Shown piece after piece: positions 28,949 to 38,595 of a stretch of DNA of 64,000 bases. The first letter of the stretch is position 1. Each line of letters opens with the position of its first letter. The position numbers and the translations under genes were made by a program. Under the pieces are notes generated by a model. It was not told where the DNA came from and made no database searches. It saw only the letters and a list, made by a program, of their open reading frames with translations. The DNA comes from Lachnospiraceae bacterium (lineage in GTDB: Bacteria; Bacillota; Clostridia; Lachnospirales; Lachnospiraceae): contig JAIKXN010000264.1 in the NCBI GenBank assembly GCA_024684055.1, positions 1 through 64,000 on the forward strand, given 5' to 3'.

Positions 28949-29548
28949 TTACTGTATTTCTTTTTCTTCCTTCGTTGCTGCCACTTTCCTGTTATAAATA
29001 TTCATGGCTTTTTCCACATCGCCCAACATAAGCAGAACAACAGCATCAGCTGCTTTTTCAAAGGATTCCTTCATAAGTTCGGAATCTTCCTTGCTGAAAT
29101 GTCCGAGCACGTGGTCAGCCAGATCCATTTGGGGAATTTTATCGCCGACACCGATTTTAATTCTTAGGAAAACCTGGGTTCCCAGGTGATTTATGATGCT
29201 TTTGATCCCGTTATGTCCGCCTGCCGAACCTTTGTCTCTGATCCTTAACATTCCGACATTAAGCGAAATATCGTCATATACTATTATCATCTCGCTTTCC
29301 GGATCCGCCTTGTAATAATCCGTCACGGCTCTTACCGCTTCACCTGAATTATTCATGTAAGTCTGCGGTTTAACGAGTACTACCTTCCGGCCTTCGATAT
29401 ATCCCTTTCCGACAAGGGCCTTATACTCGTTTTCCCTTATGCTTATGTTGTATCTTGAAGCAAGCACGTCGACACAGTTAAAGCCGGCATTGTGCCTTGT
29501 ATTTTCATATTCTTTTCCGGGATTTCCGAGCCCGACTATTACAAACAT
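28949..29548 (-). CDS. pth: Peptidyl-tRNA hydrolase
   Basis: VGLGNPGKEYENTRHNAGF; YMNNSGEAV; GSAGGHNGIKSI. Confidence 0.96.
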   Translation of the reverse strand: MFVIVGLGNPGKEYENTRHNAGFNCVDVLASRYNISIRENEYKALVGKGYIEGRKVVLVKPQTYMNNSGEAVRAVTDYYKADPESEMIIVYDDISLNVGMLRIRDKGSAGGHNGIKSIINHLGTQVFLRIKIGVGDKIPQMDLADHVLGHFSKEDSELMKESFEKAADAVVLLMLGDVEKAMNIYNRKVAATKEEKEIQ

Positions 29549-29665
29549 TTATAACCTCTTTTCCGCCGTTTTCGCTTTTTACCTGTCTTTTCGTACATTG
29601 TATACCACTTATAAAAAACAGCAGTTTTTGTTTCTTTTATCGATTATCACATAAATCAACATTTT

Positions 29666-29675
29666 ATTATAACAT
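29666..29675 (-). promoter_or_regulatory. Extended -10 promoter element (ATGTTATAAT) upstream of pth
   Basis: TGn-TATAAT on minus strand. Confidence 0.5.
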
Positions 29676-29835
29676 GTTTATAAACGGAACGCACCAACGA
29701 AATCCATATTCGTGCATGTAACAAAAAATTCATTATATGCCGATAAATCGTGCAGGGATGGCGAAGCCTTACTGCACGCCGCACGAGGCGTGTCCGACGC
29801 AGTCTGAAAAATCACACGCCCCGTGCATAAAGAAG

Positions 29836-29863
29836 AAGAGCAGATGAATTCTCATCTGCTCTT
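29836..29863 (-). terminator. Intrinsic terminator downstream of spoVG
   Basis: Perfect 12-bp inverted repeat AAGAGCAGATGA-attc-TCATCTGCTCTT, T-rich on minus side. Confidence 0.7.
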
Positions 29864-29905
29864 AAAATTATCCTATATATAATCCCCTTACCAAAACCAA
29901 TGGTT

Positions 29906-30166
29906 CTATTCTTCCTGCATATTCTCATATGCTTTGAGTACTTCGGACTGGATATAATTTCTTGTTTCAGTCTTAATAGGATGGGCGATGTCTCTGTAAC
30001 CTTCATCTCCGGCCTTTCTGGACGGCATTGCCGCAAATAAGCCTTTCTCACCCTCGATAATTTTGATGTCGTGTACTACGAACTCATCATCAAGTGTAAT
30101 GCTGGCTACACCTTTAAGTTTTCCACCATCCGTCATTTTACGTACTCTTACATCTGTGATCTTCAT
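29906..30166 (-). CDS. spoVG: SpoVG family septation/RNA-DNA-binding regulator
   Basis: [11 protein letters not shown]...[18 protein letters not shown]. Confidence 0.95.
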   Translation of the reverse strand: MKITDVRVRKMTDGGKLKGVASITLDDEFVVHDIKIIEGEKGLFAAMPSRKAGDEGYRDIAHPIKTETRNYIQSEVLKAYENMQEE

Positions 30167-30190
30167 AATTCCCCTCCTCTAAGTTTCAGA

Positions 30191-31309
30191 TTAAATCGAG
30201 TATCTGTCATTTTGTTCGATCAGAATCTTTATTTCGCCGTCTCCGACAAAACTTGAATTGGCTCTGATCGTATCTCTGCTTTCCACTATGCAGTTCTCAA
30301 GATAAGAATTGTCTCCGATGTAAACGTCGTTGAGAATAATTGAGTTCTTCACCACACAATTGTTTCCGACGAATACATTTTTGAATATCAGCGAATTCTC
30401 AACGGTTCCGTTGATAATGCTTCCGCTTGAAACAAGACTGTTCTTTATCTTTGCACCCACATTATATTTTGCGGGAGGCAGATCATCTACTTTCGAATAC
30501 ACATCAGGATATTCCCTGAAGAAGTAATTTCTTACATCATTTTTAAGGAAATCCATGTTGGTTTCGTAATAATCCTCAACGCTCGCTATATTTCTCCAAT
30601 AGCTGTTGAGCCTGTATCCGAAGATACGCTTCATATTCTTATATCTGATAAGAATGTCTGCTACAAAATCATATCTTCCTTCTTCATTGGCCTTCTCGAT
30701 AAGTTCAATGAGAAGACGTCTTCTTACGACATAAATACCGCAGGAAACGGTGTTTGATTTTGCAACAATGGGCTTTTCTTCGAATTCTTCGATCCGGTCT
30801 TCCTCGTTCATTTTAAGGACACCGTATCTGTCGACATTTTCTCCTTCGGGCATCTCTTTTACAACAACGGTAATGTCTGCCTTTTTGTCGATGTGATATT
30901 CAAGAAGCTTGTTGTAATCCATTTTGTAAACACAATCACCCGATGCAATAACTACATAAGGTTCATGGCTCATTTTAAGAAATTCAAGATTCTGATAAAT
31001 CGCGTCGGCAGTTCCCCTGTACCAGTTGCTGTTCTCACTGGTTTCAACCGGTGTGAAAACATATAATCCGCCCTGTTTTCTACCGAAATCCCACCATTTG
31101 GATGAACTTAAATGCTCATTCAAACTTCTGGCATTATACTGAGTCAGTACGGCGACTTTCTGAATATGAGAGTTTGACATGTTGCTTAATGCAAAGTCAA
31201 TACTTCTGTAGCTTCCGGCAATCGGCATGGCCGAAATCGCACGCTTAAGCGCCAGTTCTCTCATACGGTTCGAATGTCCGCCGGCTAAAATGATACCTAT
31301 CGCTCTCAT
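30191..31309 (-). CDS. glgD: Glucose-1-phosphate adenylyltransferase subunit GlgD
   Basis: [39 protein letters not shown]; paired with GlgC. Confidence 0.92.
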   Translation of the reverse strand: MRAIGIILAGGHSNRMRELALKRAISAMPIAGSYRSIDFALSNMSNSHIQKVAVLTQYNARSLNEHLSSSKWWDFGRKQGGLYVFTPVETSENSNWYRGTADAIYQNLEFLKMSHEPYVVIASGDCVYKMDYNKLLEYHIDKKADITVVVKEMPEGENVDRYGVLKMNEEDRIEEFEEKPIVAKSNTVSCGIYVVRRRLLIELIEKANEEGRYDFVADILIRYKNMKRIFGYRLNSYWRNIASVEDYYETNMDFLKNDVRNYFFREYPDVYSKVDDLPPAKYNVGAKIKNSLVSSGSIINGTVENSLIFKNVFVGNNCVVKNSIILNDVYIGDNSYLENCIVESRDTIRANSSFVGDGEIKILIEQNDRYSI

Positions 31310-32580
31310 ATTTCATCACCTGCCTTAATCAATGTCTTGCCGCTTGCCAATGTCATGTCCGTCAGATCTTCCGGTTTGATGTTTCCTGCAACAACTGAGT
31401 TCTTGCCTACGCACATTCCGTCCGGAATAACTGATTTCTCACCGATTGTAACAAGTCCGTGATTATAAATATGAGGATCGGTCTCGTTGTCGACTTCGTC
31501 CCCAATACCAAGTCTGACATTGTTACCGATATTAACATTCTCGGCTATGATAGCCTTGTAGATCTCACAATTATTTCCGATAGTCGTATCGTTCATAATT
31601 ATGGAATCACGTATTACGCTACCCTCTCCGATTGTAACCCCGCAACCGATAATAGAATTGTATACTTCCCCACAAATTACAGTTCCTTCTCCGATAAGGC
31701 ACTTTTCAATGACTGTATTATCCGCTATATACTGAGGCGGAAGCGTATCGGACTTTGTATATATCTTCCAGTACTCTTCATATAAGTTGAATACGGGAAC
31801 GATATCTATAAGTTCCATGTTTGCTTCCCAGTAAGAATGAAGTGTTCCTACATCCTTCCAGTATCCGTTGTATTCATACGCATACATCGGAGCGTCTTTG
31901 GAATGACAGTAAGGAATGATGTGCTTTCCGAAATCCAGGTTAGGCTGGTCCGATTTGGCAACCAGAGCTTCCTTAAGAGTCTTCCAGTTGAAAATGTATA
32001 TACCCATTGAAGCAAGATTGCTTCTGGGATTTTCCGGCTTTTCTTCAAAGTCGGTTATTTTCCTGTTTTCATCGGTGATTACTATACCGAATCTCTTTGC
32101 CTCCTCCAGAGGAACGGGCATTGCAGCGATAGTAACTTCCGAACCGCTCTTTTTGTGGAAATCGAGCATTACCTCGTAATCCATCTTGTAAATATGGTCT
32201 CCCGAAAGAATCAGAACATAGTCAGGATTAAAACTTTCCATATAATCAATGTTCTGATAGATCGCATTAGCGGTACCCGTATACCATTCGGTATCCGTAC
32301 TCTTTTCATACGGAGGAAGAACAGTTACTCCACCGATATTCCTGTCAAGATCCCAGGGAATACCGATTCCGATATGGGTATTGAGCCTTAAAGGCTGATA
32401 CTGTGTAAGAACACCTACGGTATCCACACCCGAATTGATACAGTTGCTTAGCGGAAAGTCTATGATCCTGTACTTTCCACCGAAAGCAACTGCGGGTTTG
32501 GCAACCTTAGCGGTTAATACACCCAGCCTGCTTCCCTGACCGCCTGCGAGCAACATTGCAATCATCTCTTTTTTAATCAT
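31306..32580 (-). CDS. glgC: Glucose-1-phosphate adenylyltransferase
   Basis: [46 protein letters not shown]; start at 32580 with GAGAGGTGATCAC SD. Confidence 0.95.
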   Translation of the reverse strand: MIKKEMIAMLLAGGQGSRLGVLTAKVAKPAVAFGGKYRIIDFPLSNCINSGVDTVGVLTQYQPLRLNTHIGIGIPWDLDRNIGGVTVLPPYEKSTDTEWYTGTANAIYQNIDYMESFNPDYVLILSGDHIYKMDYEVMLDFHKKSGSEVTIAAMPVPLEEAKRFGIVITDENRKITDFEEKPENPRSNLASMGIYIFNWKTLKEALVAKSDQPNLDFGKHIIPYCHSKDAPMYAYEYNGYWKDVGTLHSYWEANMELIDIVPVFNLYEEYWKIYTKSDTLPPQYIADNTVIEKCLIGEGTVICGEVYNSIIGCGVTIGEGSVIRDSIIMNDTTIGNNCEIYKAIIAENVNIGNNVRLGIGDEVDNETDPHIYNHGLVTIGEKSVIPDGMCVGKNSVVAGNIKPEDLTDMTLASGKTLIKAGDEI

Positions 32581-32629
32581 GTGATCACCTCTCAAGCTTC
32601 TATTTGATTGTCCCCCAACAATACAATTT

Positions 32630-32639
32630 ATTATAACAT
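32630..32639 (-). promoter_or_regulatory. Extended -10 promoter element (ATGTTATAAT) upstream of glgC
   Basis: TGn-TATAAT on minus strand. Confidence 0.5.
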
Positions 32640-32964
32640 GCGGTTTGTCCATTTTGTACTAACTGATGAGCGTTTTAACCCGGCAAAACACATTTTTTTC
32701 GTCATTATTCTAAATTATGACCATATTTCATTGTTTTTGTTTGTGTATATTGACGAATTTGTCCATTTTTTATTTTTCCCCGATTCTTCATTTTTCACAA
32801 AAGGCACTTTGATACTTTCAATTTGTCGTATTGGAAATTATAATAAGTGTTGTCGGAATTCGGTCTTTTGCATATCCGTCTCATCCTCTTTATATATGAA
32901 GGGAAACATATTCGCACATATGCCTGTCCGAAACACATTTATATGGAAGTTTTAAGGAGTTTAT

Positions 32965-34341
32965 ATGGAAATCGATTTTCAGAAATCGCAGCATGTCTAT
33001 TTCATGGGAATAGGCGGAATAAGCATGAGCGGTCTTGCAAAGATACTTTTGTCGAGAGGCTTTAAAGTATCCGGCTCGGACAGATCGCCTTCGGAATTAA
33101 CCGATCAGCTCGAAAAAGACGGCGCAGTTATCCATATCGGGCAGCGAAAGTCAAACATTACCGAAGACATAGACCTGGTCGTTTATACGGCTGCCATTCA
33201 TCCTGACAACCCCGAATTCATACAGTGTAAAGAACTGAATCTTCCGATGATGAGCAGAGCCGAGTTTCTCGGGCTCCTCATGAAAAACTATTCTCAGTCA
33301 ATAGCAGTAAGCGGTACGCACGGCAAAACCACAACTTCTTCAATGGCCGGCGAAATCTTAATGGCCAACGCCTGCGACCCTACTTTATCCATAGGCGGAA
33401 TTCTCCCGAGCATTCAGGGGAACATACGCATCGGTTCTTCCGATTATTTTCTTACGGAAGCATGTGAATATACCAACAGCTTCCTTTCATTTTTCCCGAC
33501 ATTTGGTGTAATACTTAATATAGAAGAAGACCATCTCGACTTTTTCAAGGATATTAGCGAGATCAGAACATCATTCAGACGATTCGGTGCCCTGGTTCCC
33601 GAAGACGGATATCTGTTGATCAATTCCGATATAAAAAATTATAAGGAAATAACAGACGGTCTTTCCTGTAAGATATTTACCTTCTCCGACAAGAGCGATT
33701 CGGACTACTTCTGTTCGGATTTCAGCATCACAAAAGAAGGATATTCGAAGTTTATCTTCAATACTCCGTCCAAAAACAAGACTGAGGTCCTGCTAAAGGT
33801 TCCCGGAAAGCACAACGTGCTCAATGCCGTTGCAGCAATGGCTATTGCCGATTTATTAAATCTGGATTTAACTTTATCTTCGAAGGCTTTGGAGGCTTTT
33901 GAGGGTGCAAAAAGAAGATTTGAATACAAGGGTGATCTCAAAGGCGTAAGCGTATTTGACGACTATGCTCACCACCCCACGGAGATCAAAGCCACACTCG
34001 AGGCTGCCAAATCCTACCCTCATGAAAACCTCTGGGTTGTATTCCAGCCTCATACATATTCAAGAACAAAAGCTTTCATGGATGAGTTTGCCGAAGCACT
34101 TTCGCTTGCGGACAACATAGTTCTTACAGATATATATGCAGCAAGGGAAAACGATAACTTGGGTATCTCATCCGTCGATTTGATGAACAAAATCAAAGCT
34201 CTCGGAAAAAACTGCTATCATTTCAGAAATTTTTCCGATATTGAAAATTTTTTATTGGAAAATTGTATCCCCAAAGACATGTTGATAACCATGGGGGCCG
34301 GAGATGTGCTTAAAATAGGCGAAAATCTTCTTGGAAGTTAG
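32965..34341 (+). CDS. murC: UDP-N-acetylmuramate--L-alanine ligase
   Basis: YFMGIGGISMSGLAKIL; AVSGTHGKTTTSSM; DDYAHHPTEIKATL. Confidence 0.96.
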   Translation: MEIDFQKSQHVYFMGIGGISMSGLAKILLSRGFKVSGSDRSPSELTDQLEKDGAVIHIGQRKSNITEDIDLVVYTAAIHPDNPEFIQCKELNLPMMSRAEFLGLLMKNYSQSIAVSGTHGKTTTSSMAGEILMANACDPTLSIGGILPSIQGNIRIGSSDYFLTEACEYTNSFLSFFPTFGVILNIEEDHLDFFKDISEIRTSFRRFGALVPEDGYLLINSDIKNYKEITDGLSCKIFTFSDKSDSDYFCSDFSITKEGYSKFIFNTPSKNKTEVLLKVPGKHNVLNAVAAMAIADLLNLDLTLSSKALEAFEGAKRRFEYKGDLKGVSVFDDYAHHPTEIKATLEAAKSYPHENLWVVFQPHTYSRTKAFMDEFAEALSLADNIVLTDIYAARENDNLGISSVDLMNKIKALGKNCYHFRNFSDIENFLLENCIPKDMLITMGAGDVLKIGENLLGS

Positions 34342-34351
34342 TTATCAACTT

Positions 34352-34405
34352 TATCCACATTTTTTTGAAGTATTTGGCTTCAACAAAAATGTGGATTATT
34401 TATTT
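34352..34405 (+). terminator. Terminator of murC, long inverted repeat
   Basis: ATCCACATTTTTTTGAAG...CTTCAACAAAAATGTGGAT followed by TATTTATTTT. Confidence 0.65.
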
Positions 34406-34549
34406 TACATAATAAATTCTGTCACCCTTTATTTCATCGCAAATAACTATCGTTAAACCAATTATGTAAACCTCGGGCAGCGAAGTTTTCCACACTGTCC
34501 ACATAACGCAAAACCCTTTAAAATAGGGCGTTTGACAATATTTTAACGC

Positions 34550-34578
34550 TTTACTTTTTCATATTTTCATCATATAAT
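34550..34578 (+). promoter_or_regulatory. Sigma-A type promoter for dnaD-like gene
   Basis: TTTACT-17-TATAAT. Confidence 0.55.
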
Positions 34579-34622
34579 TTTCCTTGCTTAACAAGCTTAA
34601 CGGGCTTAGGGGGAATTGAATA

Positions 34623-35669
34623 ATGAGTATGATAAAGTTATACGCGGAAGAATGCGATCCGGGTGTCACTTTGATTTCAAATGTATTTATCGATTATTAT
34701 CTGAAAGACGCCAATGATGCACAGTTAAAAGTTTACATGTATCTGGTCAGACATATAAGCAATCATAAACCGTTCGAAATATCAAATATAGCCGACGAAT
34801 TTAACCATACCGAAACGGACGTTATCAGATCTTTGAAATACTGGGAGCAGAAACAGGTTATCTCGCTTGAATACGATGCTCGCAACAATATAGTAGGAAT
34901 CGAGCTTCATAATATAGATGAAGACATGATTAATCAGAAGAACAGACTTCATCTTTTAAAGACAGCTGATTTCAGCAAAGAAAGCGAACTCACCGTCGTT
35001 TCCGAAAGAATGACCGTTCCCGAAACGAAGTTCACAGCTTCGGATCTCGTGGAAATGTCAAAAGATTCCGAATGGGTTGCCATAAGAAGCGTGGCTGAAT
35101 CTTATCTTGAAAGAACTCTTTCAGCCAATGACCTTCAGATTCTTGCTCATATATATAAGGATTTAGGTTTTCAGGCTGCAGCAGTGGACAGTCTTCTCGA
35201 AAAATGTCTCACTCAGGGTAAGAAAACAATGCGTTCCATCAAAAAGATTGCCGAGGAAGATTATACTTCAAACAAATTAAATCCTTCCGTCAGCGCCATA
35301 ATGAACGCTCTCGGAAAAACAGGCGCTCCCAACGGGGACGAACTTGCGATCATAAACAGCTGGCTTGACGAAATGAATCTTGAGCTTATCCTCGAGGGCT
35401 GCAAAAAAGCAGCAATGTCCACTTCCGGAAACCGCATCAAATACGCATGCGGCATTTTCAGAAACTGGAAGGAGAAAAACATAAAGACCATTGAAGACAT
35501 GGCCGGCGCCGAAGAAGCCTTCAGAGCACAGAAAGAAGCTGCGAAGAAACCTGTTGCGGCATGTAAGGCTCCTCAGAGAAGCGTAACCTCTTCCACTGAC
35601 ATGTACAGACAGTACAAAAAGAGCAATTACGATTTTGAAGCAATGGAACGCGAACTGAGAACCAGATAA
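34623..35669 (+). CDS. DnaD-like primosome component
   Basis: N-terminal winged-helix-like region and C-terminal DnaB_2-like motif (IINSWLDEMNLELILEGCKKA...YACGIFRNWKEKNIKT); followed by dnaC-like gene. Confidence 0.85.
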   Translation: MSMIKLYAEECDPGVTLISNVFIDYYLKDANDAQLKVYMYLVRHISNHKPFEISNIADEFNHTETDVIRSLKYWEQKQVISLEYDARNNIVGIELHNIDEDMINQKNRLHLLKTADFSKESELTVVSERMTVPETKFTASDLVEMSKDSEWVAIRSVAESYLERTLSANDLQILAHIYKDLGFQAAAVDSLLEKCLTQGKKTMRSIKKIAEEDYTSNKLNPSVSAIMNALGKTGAPNGDELAIINSWLDEMNLELILEGCKKAAMSTSGNRIKYACGIFRNWKEKNIKTIEDMAGAEEAFRAQKEAAKKPVAACKAPQRSVTSSTDMYRQYKKSNYDFEAMERELRTR

Positions 35670-35681
35670 AAGGAGTTTGTC

Positions 35682-36647
35682 TTGTCAATCTCAAATGCAC
35701 AATACGACGCTATCATGAGCGAATATGACCGTCGTCAAATAGATCGTCATCATCTTATAGAAGAAAGAAAAAAAGAAATATACGAAGTTCTTCCCGAATA
35801 CAGGGAAATCGAAAATCAGATCGCTTCCGAAAGCATTAAGGCAGGCATTGCCGCACTCCAAAACGGCACGCCCGTCGATGACTTAAGGGAACGCATTGAA
35901 GAATTAAAGCGTAAAAAGGATTTGCTTTTAACACAGGCAGGATATTCCATTAATTTTTTAAATCCTCCCTATGTATGCCCCTACTGCAAAGATACGGGCT
36001 ATATAGGAACGGAAGTCTGCCACTGTTTAAGACAGGCCATTCTTGAAAGAACTTATCAGGATCAGAACGCAAACACCCTTAAAAAGGATGAAAACTTCAA
36101 TACGGTTTCACACGAGTATCACACAGGCGAAGAACTCAGAATGTTTATTCTTGCGGAAACCGCAGCAAGAAATTTTGTTACAAACTTTGAATTTGAAGCC
36201 GGCAACATTCTTTTTAAAGGCACCGCCGGCACGGGAAAGACCTTTCTTTCCAACTGTATAGCAAATGAGCTTATTCAGAAAGGATATTCGGTAATATACT
36301 TATCTTCCGTCTCACTGTTTGAAAGACTGTCATCGTACATCTTCAGCAAAGACAAATCGGTACTGGACAATCCTTTAAAAGACATATATAATTGCGATTT
36401 GTTGGTCATCGATGACTTGGGCAGCGAAATGACCAACCAGTTCGTGTGCTCGGAATTATTCTCTATCGTCAACGAACGATATCTGAGAAAGAAATCAACC
36501 GTCATCTCAACCAATCTTGATTATAATGAAATAAGCAACAGATATACCGAACGTACCTTCTCGAGAATCTATTCGTATTACGATGTTTTCGATCTTTCGG
36601 GAAACGATGTTCGTGTTTATAAAAAGAGAATAGAAGACAGAAAGTGA
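35682..36647 (+). CDS. DnaC/DnaI/IstB-type helicase-loader ATPase
   Basis: LFKGTAGTGKTFLSNCIANELI Walker A, LLVIDDLGSE Walker B; Zn-like CPYCKDTGYIGTEVCHC. Confidence 0.9.
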   Translation: MSISNAQYDAIMSEYDRRQIDRHHLIEERKKEIYEVLPEYREIENQIASESIKAGIAALQNGTPVDDLRERIEELKRKKDLLLTQAGYSINFLNPPYVCPYCKDTGYIGTEVCHCLRQAILERTYQDQNANTLKKDENFNTVSHEYHTGEELRMFILAETAARNFVTNFEFEAGNILFKGTAGTGKTFLSNCIANELIQKGYSVIYLSSVSLFERLSSYIFSKDKSVLDNPLKDIYNCDLLVIDDLGSEMTNQFVCSELFSIVNERYLRKKSTVISTNLDYNEISNRYTERTFSRIYSYYDVFDLSGNDVRVYKKRIEDRK

Positions 36648-36657
36648 GGATTAAGAA

Positions 36658-37839
36658 ATGCCTGAGAAACGTGATGAAATTCGCGATTTAAACTCCATTC
36701 CCGTAGGATCGCTCGGACTGATTCCTTTGGAAAGCTGCAAGGAACTCGGAGCCAAAGTTAACGATTATCTCGTAAAATGGAGAAAAGAAAGGGAACATCA
36801 GCACAAAGATTCTCTCCCCTTCGACGGCTACGAAAGAGATTCATACATTCTCAAATCAAAAACTCCGAGATTCGGTACCGGCGAAGCGAAGGGCGTAATC
36901 GAAGAATCCATAAGAGGTTACGATGTATACTTCCTTGTGGATGTTTGCAATTACAGTTTAACCTACAAGCTTTGCGGCCAGATCAATCACATGTCTCCCG
37001 ATGATCATTATCAGGATTTAAAGAGACTTATCGCTGCAGTAGGAGGAAAAGCAAGAAGAATTACGGTTATCATGCCTTTCCTTTATGAAAGCAGACAGCA
37101 TAAAAGAACCACAAGAGAGTCACTTGACTGTGCACTCGCTTTACACGAGCTTACGGCAATGGGTGTTGACAACATCATTACTTTTGACGCACACGACCCA
37201 AGAGTTCAGAATGCAATTCCTTTGAACGGATTTGAAACGGTTCAGCCTACATACCAGTTCATCAAAGGACTCGTTAAAAACGTACCCGATATCAAATTCG
37301 ATGCAAATTCGCTTATGTGCATAAGCCCCGATGAAGGTGCAATGTCACGTGCCATCTACATGGCCAACATTCTCGGCATCGATATGGGAACCTTCTATAA
37401 GAGAAGAGATTACACCCGTGTAGTTGACGGACGTAACCCCATCGTTGCACATGAATTCTTAGGAACAAGCGTTGAGGGAAAAGATGTTCTCGTTCTCGAC
37501 GACATGATCTCTTCAGGTGAATCCGTTCTCGAGGTTGCTGCAGCACTCAAAGAACGTCACGCAAACAGAATCTTTATCCTTACAACATTCGGTCTTTTCA
37601 CGAACGGACTCGAAAAATTCGACAAAGCTTATGAAGACGGAATTATTTACAGAGTACTTACAACCAACCTTGTATATCAGACTCCCGAATTACTCAGCAG
37701 AGAATGGTATATCAACTGCGATAGGAGCAAGTACATCGCTTACATCATCGATACGCTTAACCATGATGCATCAATAAGCGATCTTCTGATTCCCACAGAC
37801 AGGATCCAGAAGCTTCTCGCATCAAGAGAAAACCAATAA
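36658..37839 (+). CDS. prs: Ribose-phosphate pyrophosphokinase, long divergent form
   Basis: ITVIMPFLYESRQHKRTTRES; TFDAHDPRVQNAIP; VLVLDDMISSGES (PRPP loop). Confidence 0.9.
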   Translation: MPEKRDEIRDLNSIPVGSLGLIPLESCKELGAKVNDYLVKWRKEREHQHKDSLPFDGYERDSYILKSKTPRFGTGEAKGVIEESIRGYDVYFLVDVCNYSLTYKLCGQINHMSPDDHYQDLKRLIAAVGGKARRITVIMPFLYESRQHKRTTRESLDCALALHELTAMGVDNIITFDAHDPRVQNAIPLNGFETVQPTYQFIKGLVKNVPDIKFDANSLMCISPDEGAMSRAIYMANILGIDMGTFYKRRDYTRVVDGRNPIVAHEFLGTSVEGKDVLVLDDMISSGESVLEVAAALKERHANRIFILTTFGLFTNGLEKFDKAYEDGIIYRVLTTNLVYQTPELLSREWYINCDRSKYIAYIIDTLNHDASISDLLIPTDRIQKLLASRENQ

Positions 37840-37858
37840 AAAAACGCAAAAAACGTAA

Positions 37859-37933
37859 TATTTTCCTATTTCATACCCTTATTTTCCTACTTCATCAAAA
37901 TTAATTGACTTTATCAACATCCGGTGGTATGTT
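37859..37933 (+). promoter_or_regulatory. Pilin promoter with upstream tandem direct repeats
   Basis: TATTTTCCTATTTCAT 37859-37874 and TATTTTCCTACTTCAT 37880-37895 (21-bp period, 15/16 identical); TTGACT 37905-37910, 17 bp, TATGTT 37928-37933. Confidence 0.55.
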
Positions 37934-37969
37934 TAGTAAAAGGTGGAGATTTTGAAAAAGGTGAATATT

Positions 37970-38440
37970 ATGAAAAATGAAAAAGGATTTTCTTTGATTG
38001 AACTGCTTATCGTTATAGCAATTATGGCTATTCTGCTCGGCTTAATGGTTCCTTTCCTGCTCAGATACGTCGAGAAATCGAATGTATCAAGCGACTTCCA
38101 GTTAGCCGACACAATTCGTTCTGCGGTTTCGTATTCGATCGTGGATGCAAAAGTGCTTGAGGATCCCGCAAGCCAGCCGTATCTTACCTCAATGGAAGCC
38201 GGTCCGATAGATATTACATCGATCAATACCGACTGCGTATTAAAGGAAAGTATCGAAACATATACTGCATGCCAGATACCTCAGCTTGTATTATTCATTA
38301 AATCCAAGCACGGCGCAGGTTCGATCGTTCAGGTATCAACCACTAACGGTATTGTTAAGGTAACATTTACCGAAACAGATAACAGCGGCAAGGGCGATAC
38401 TTCTGCAGCAAGCACCGCTAACGATATCAGTGTTCAGTAA
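37970..38440 (+). CDS. Type IV pilin-like/prepilin-type protein
   Basis: MKNEKG|FSLIELLIVIAIMAILLGLMVPFLLRYVEKS class III signal; no pilus assembly genes adjacent. Confidence 0.9.
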   Translation: MKNEKGFSLIELLIVIAIMAILLGLMVPFLLRYVEKSNVSSDFQLADTIRSAVSYSIVDAKVLEDPASQPYLTSMEAGPIDITSINTDCVLKESIETYTACQIPQLVLFIKSKHGAGSIVQVSTTNGIVKVTFTETDNSGKGDTSAASTANDISVQ

Positions 38441-38457
38441 TTTCAAAACTAAATATT

Positions 38458-38490
38458 AAAAAAGTCGTGAATCTGATTCACGACTTTTTT
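38458..38490 (+). terminator. Terminator of pilin gene (potentially bidirectional)
   Basis: AAAAAAGTCGTGAAT-ctg-ATTCACGACTTTTTT perfect 15-bp stem. Confidence 0.85.
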
Positions 38491-38595
38491 TGATGTTATT
38501 TTTTTCAGTCCGGTTATCTTCTTTTGCCGTTTTTTTCGGCTGAAGAGTTCCTTGTAATGACCGGAGTTTAATTCCTGATAACTGTTCGGGTAATA

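Noticed and set aside
32581-32652. N-terminal extension of GlgC in the ORF track
   Set aside because: Conserved start [14 protein letters not shown] has a good SD at 32580, and the extension overlaps the promoter element
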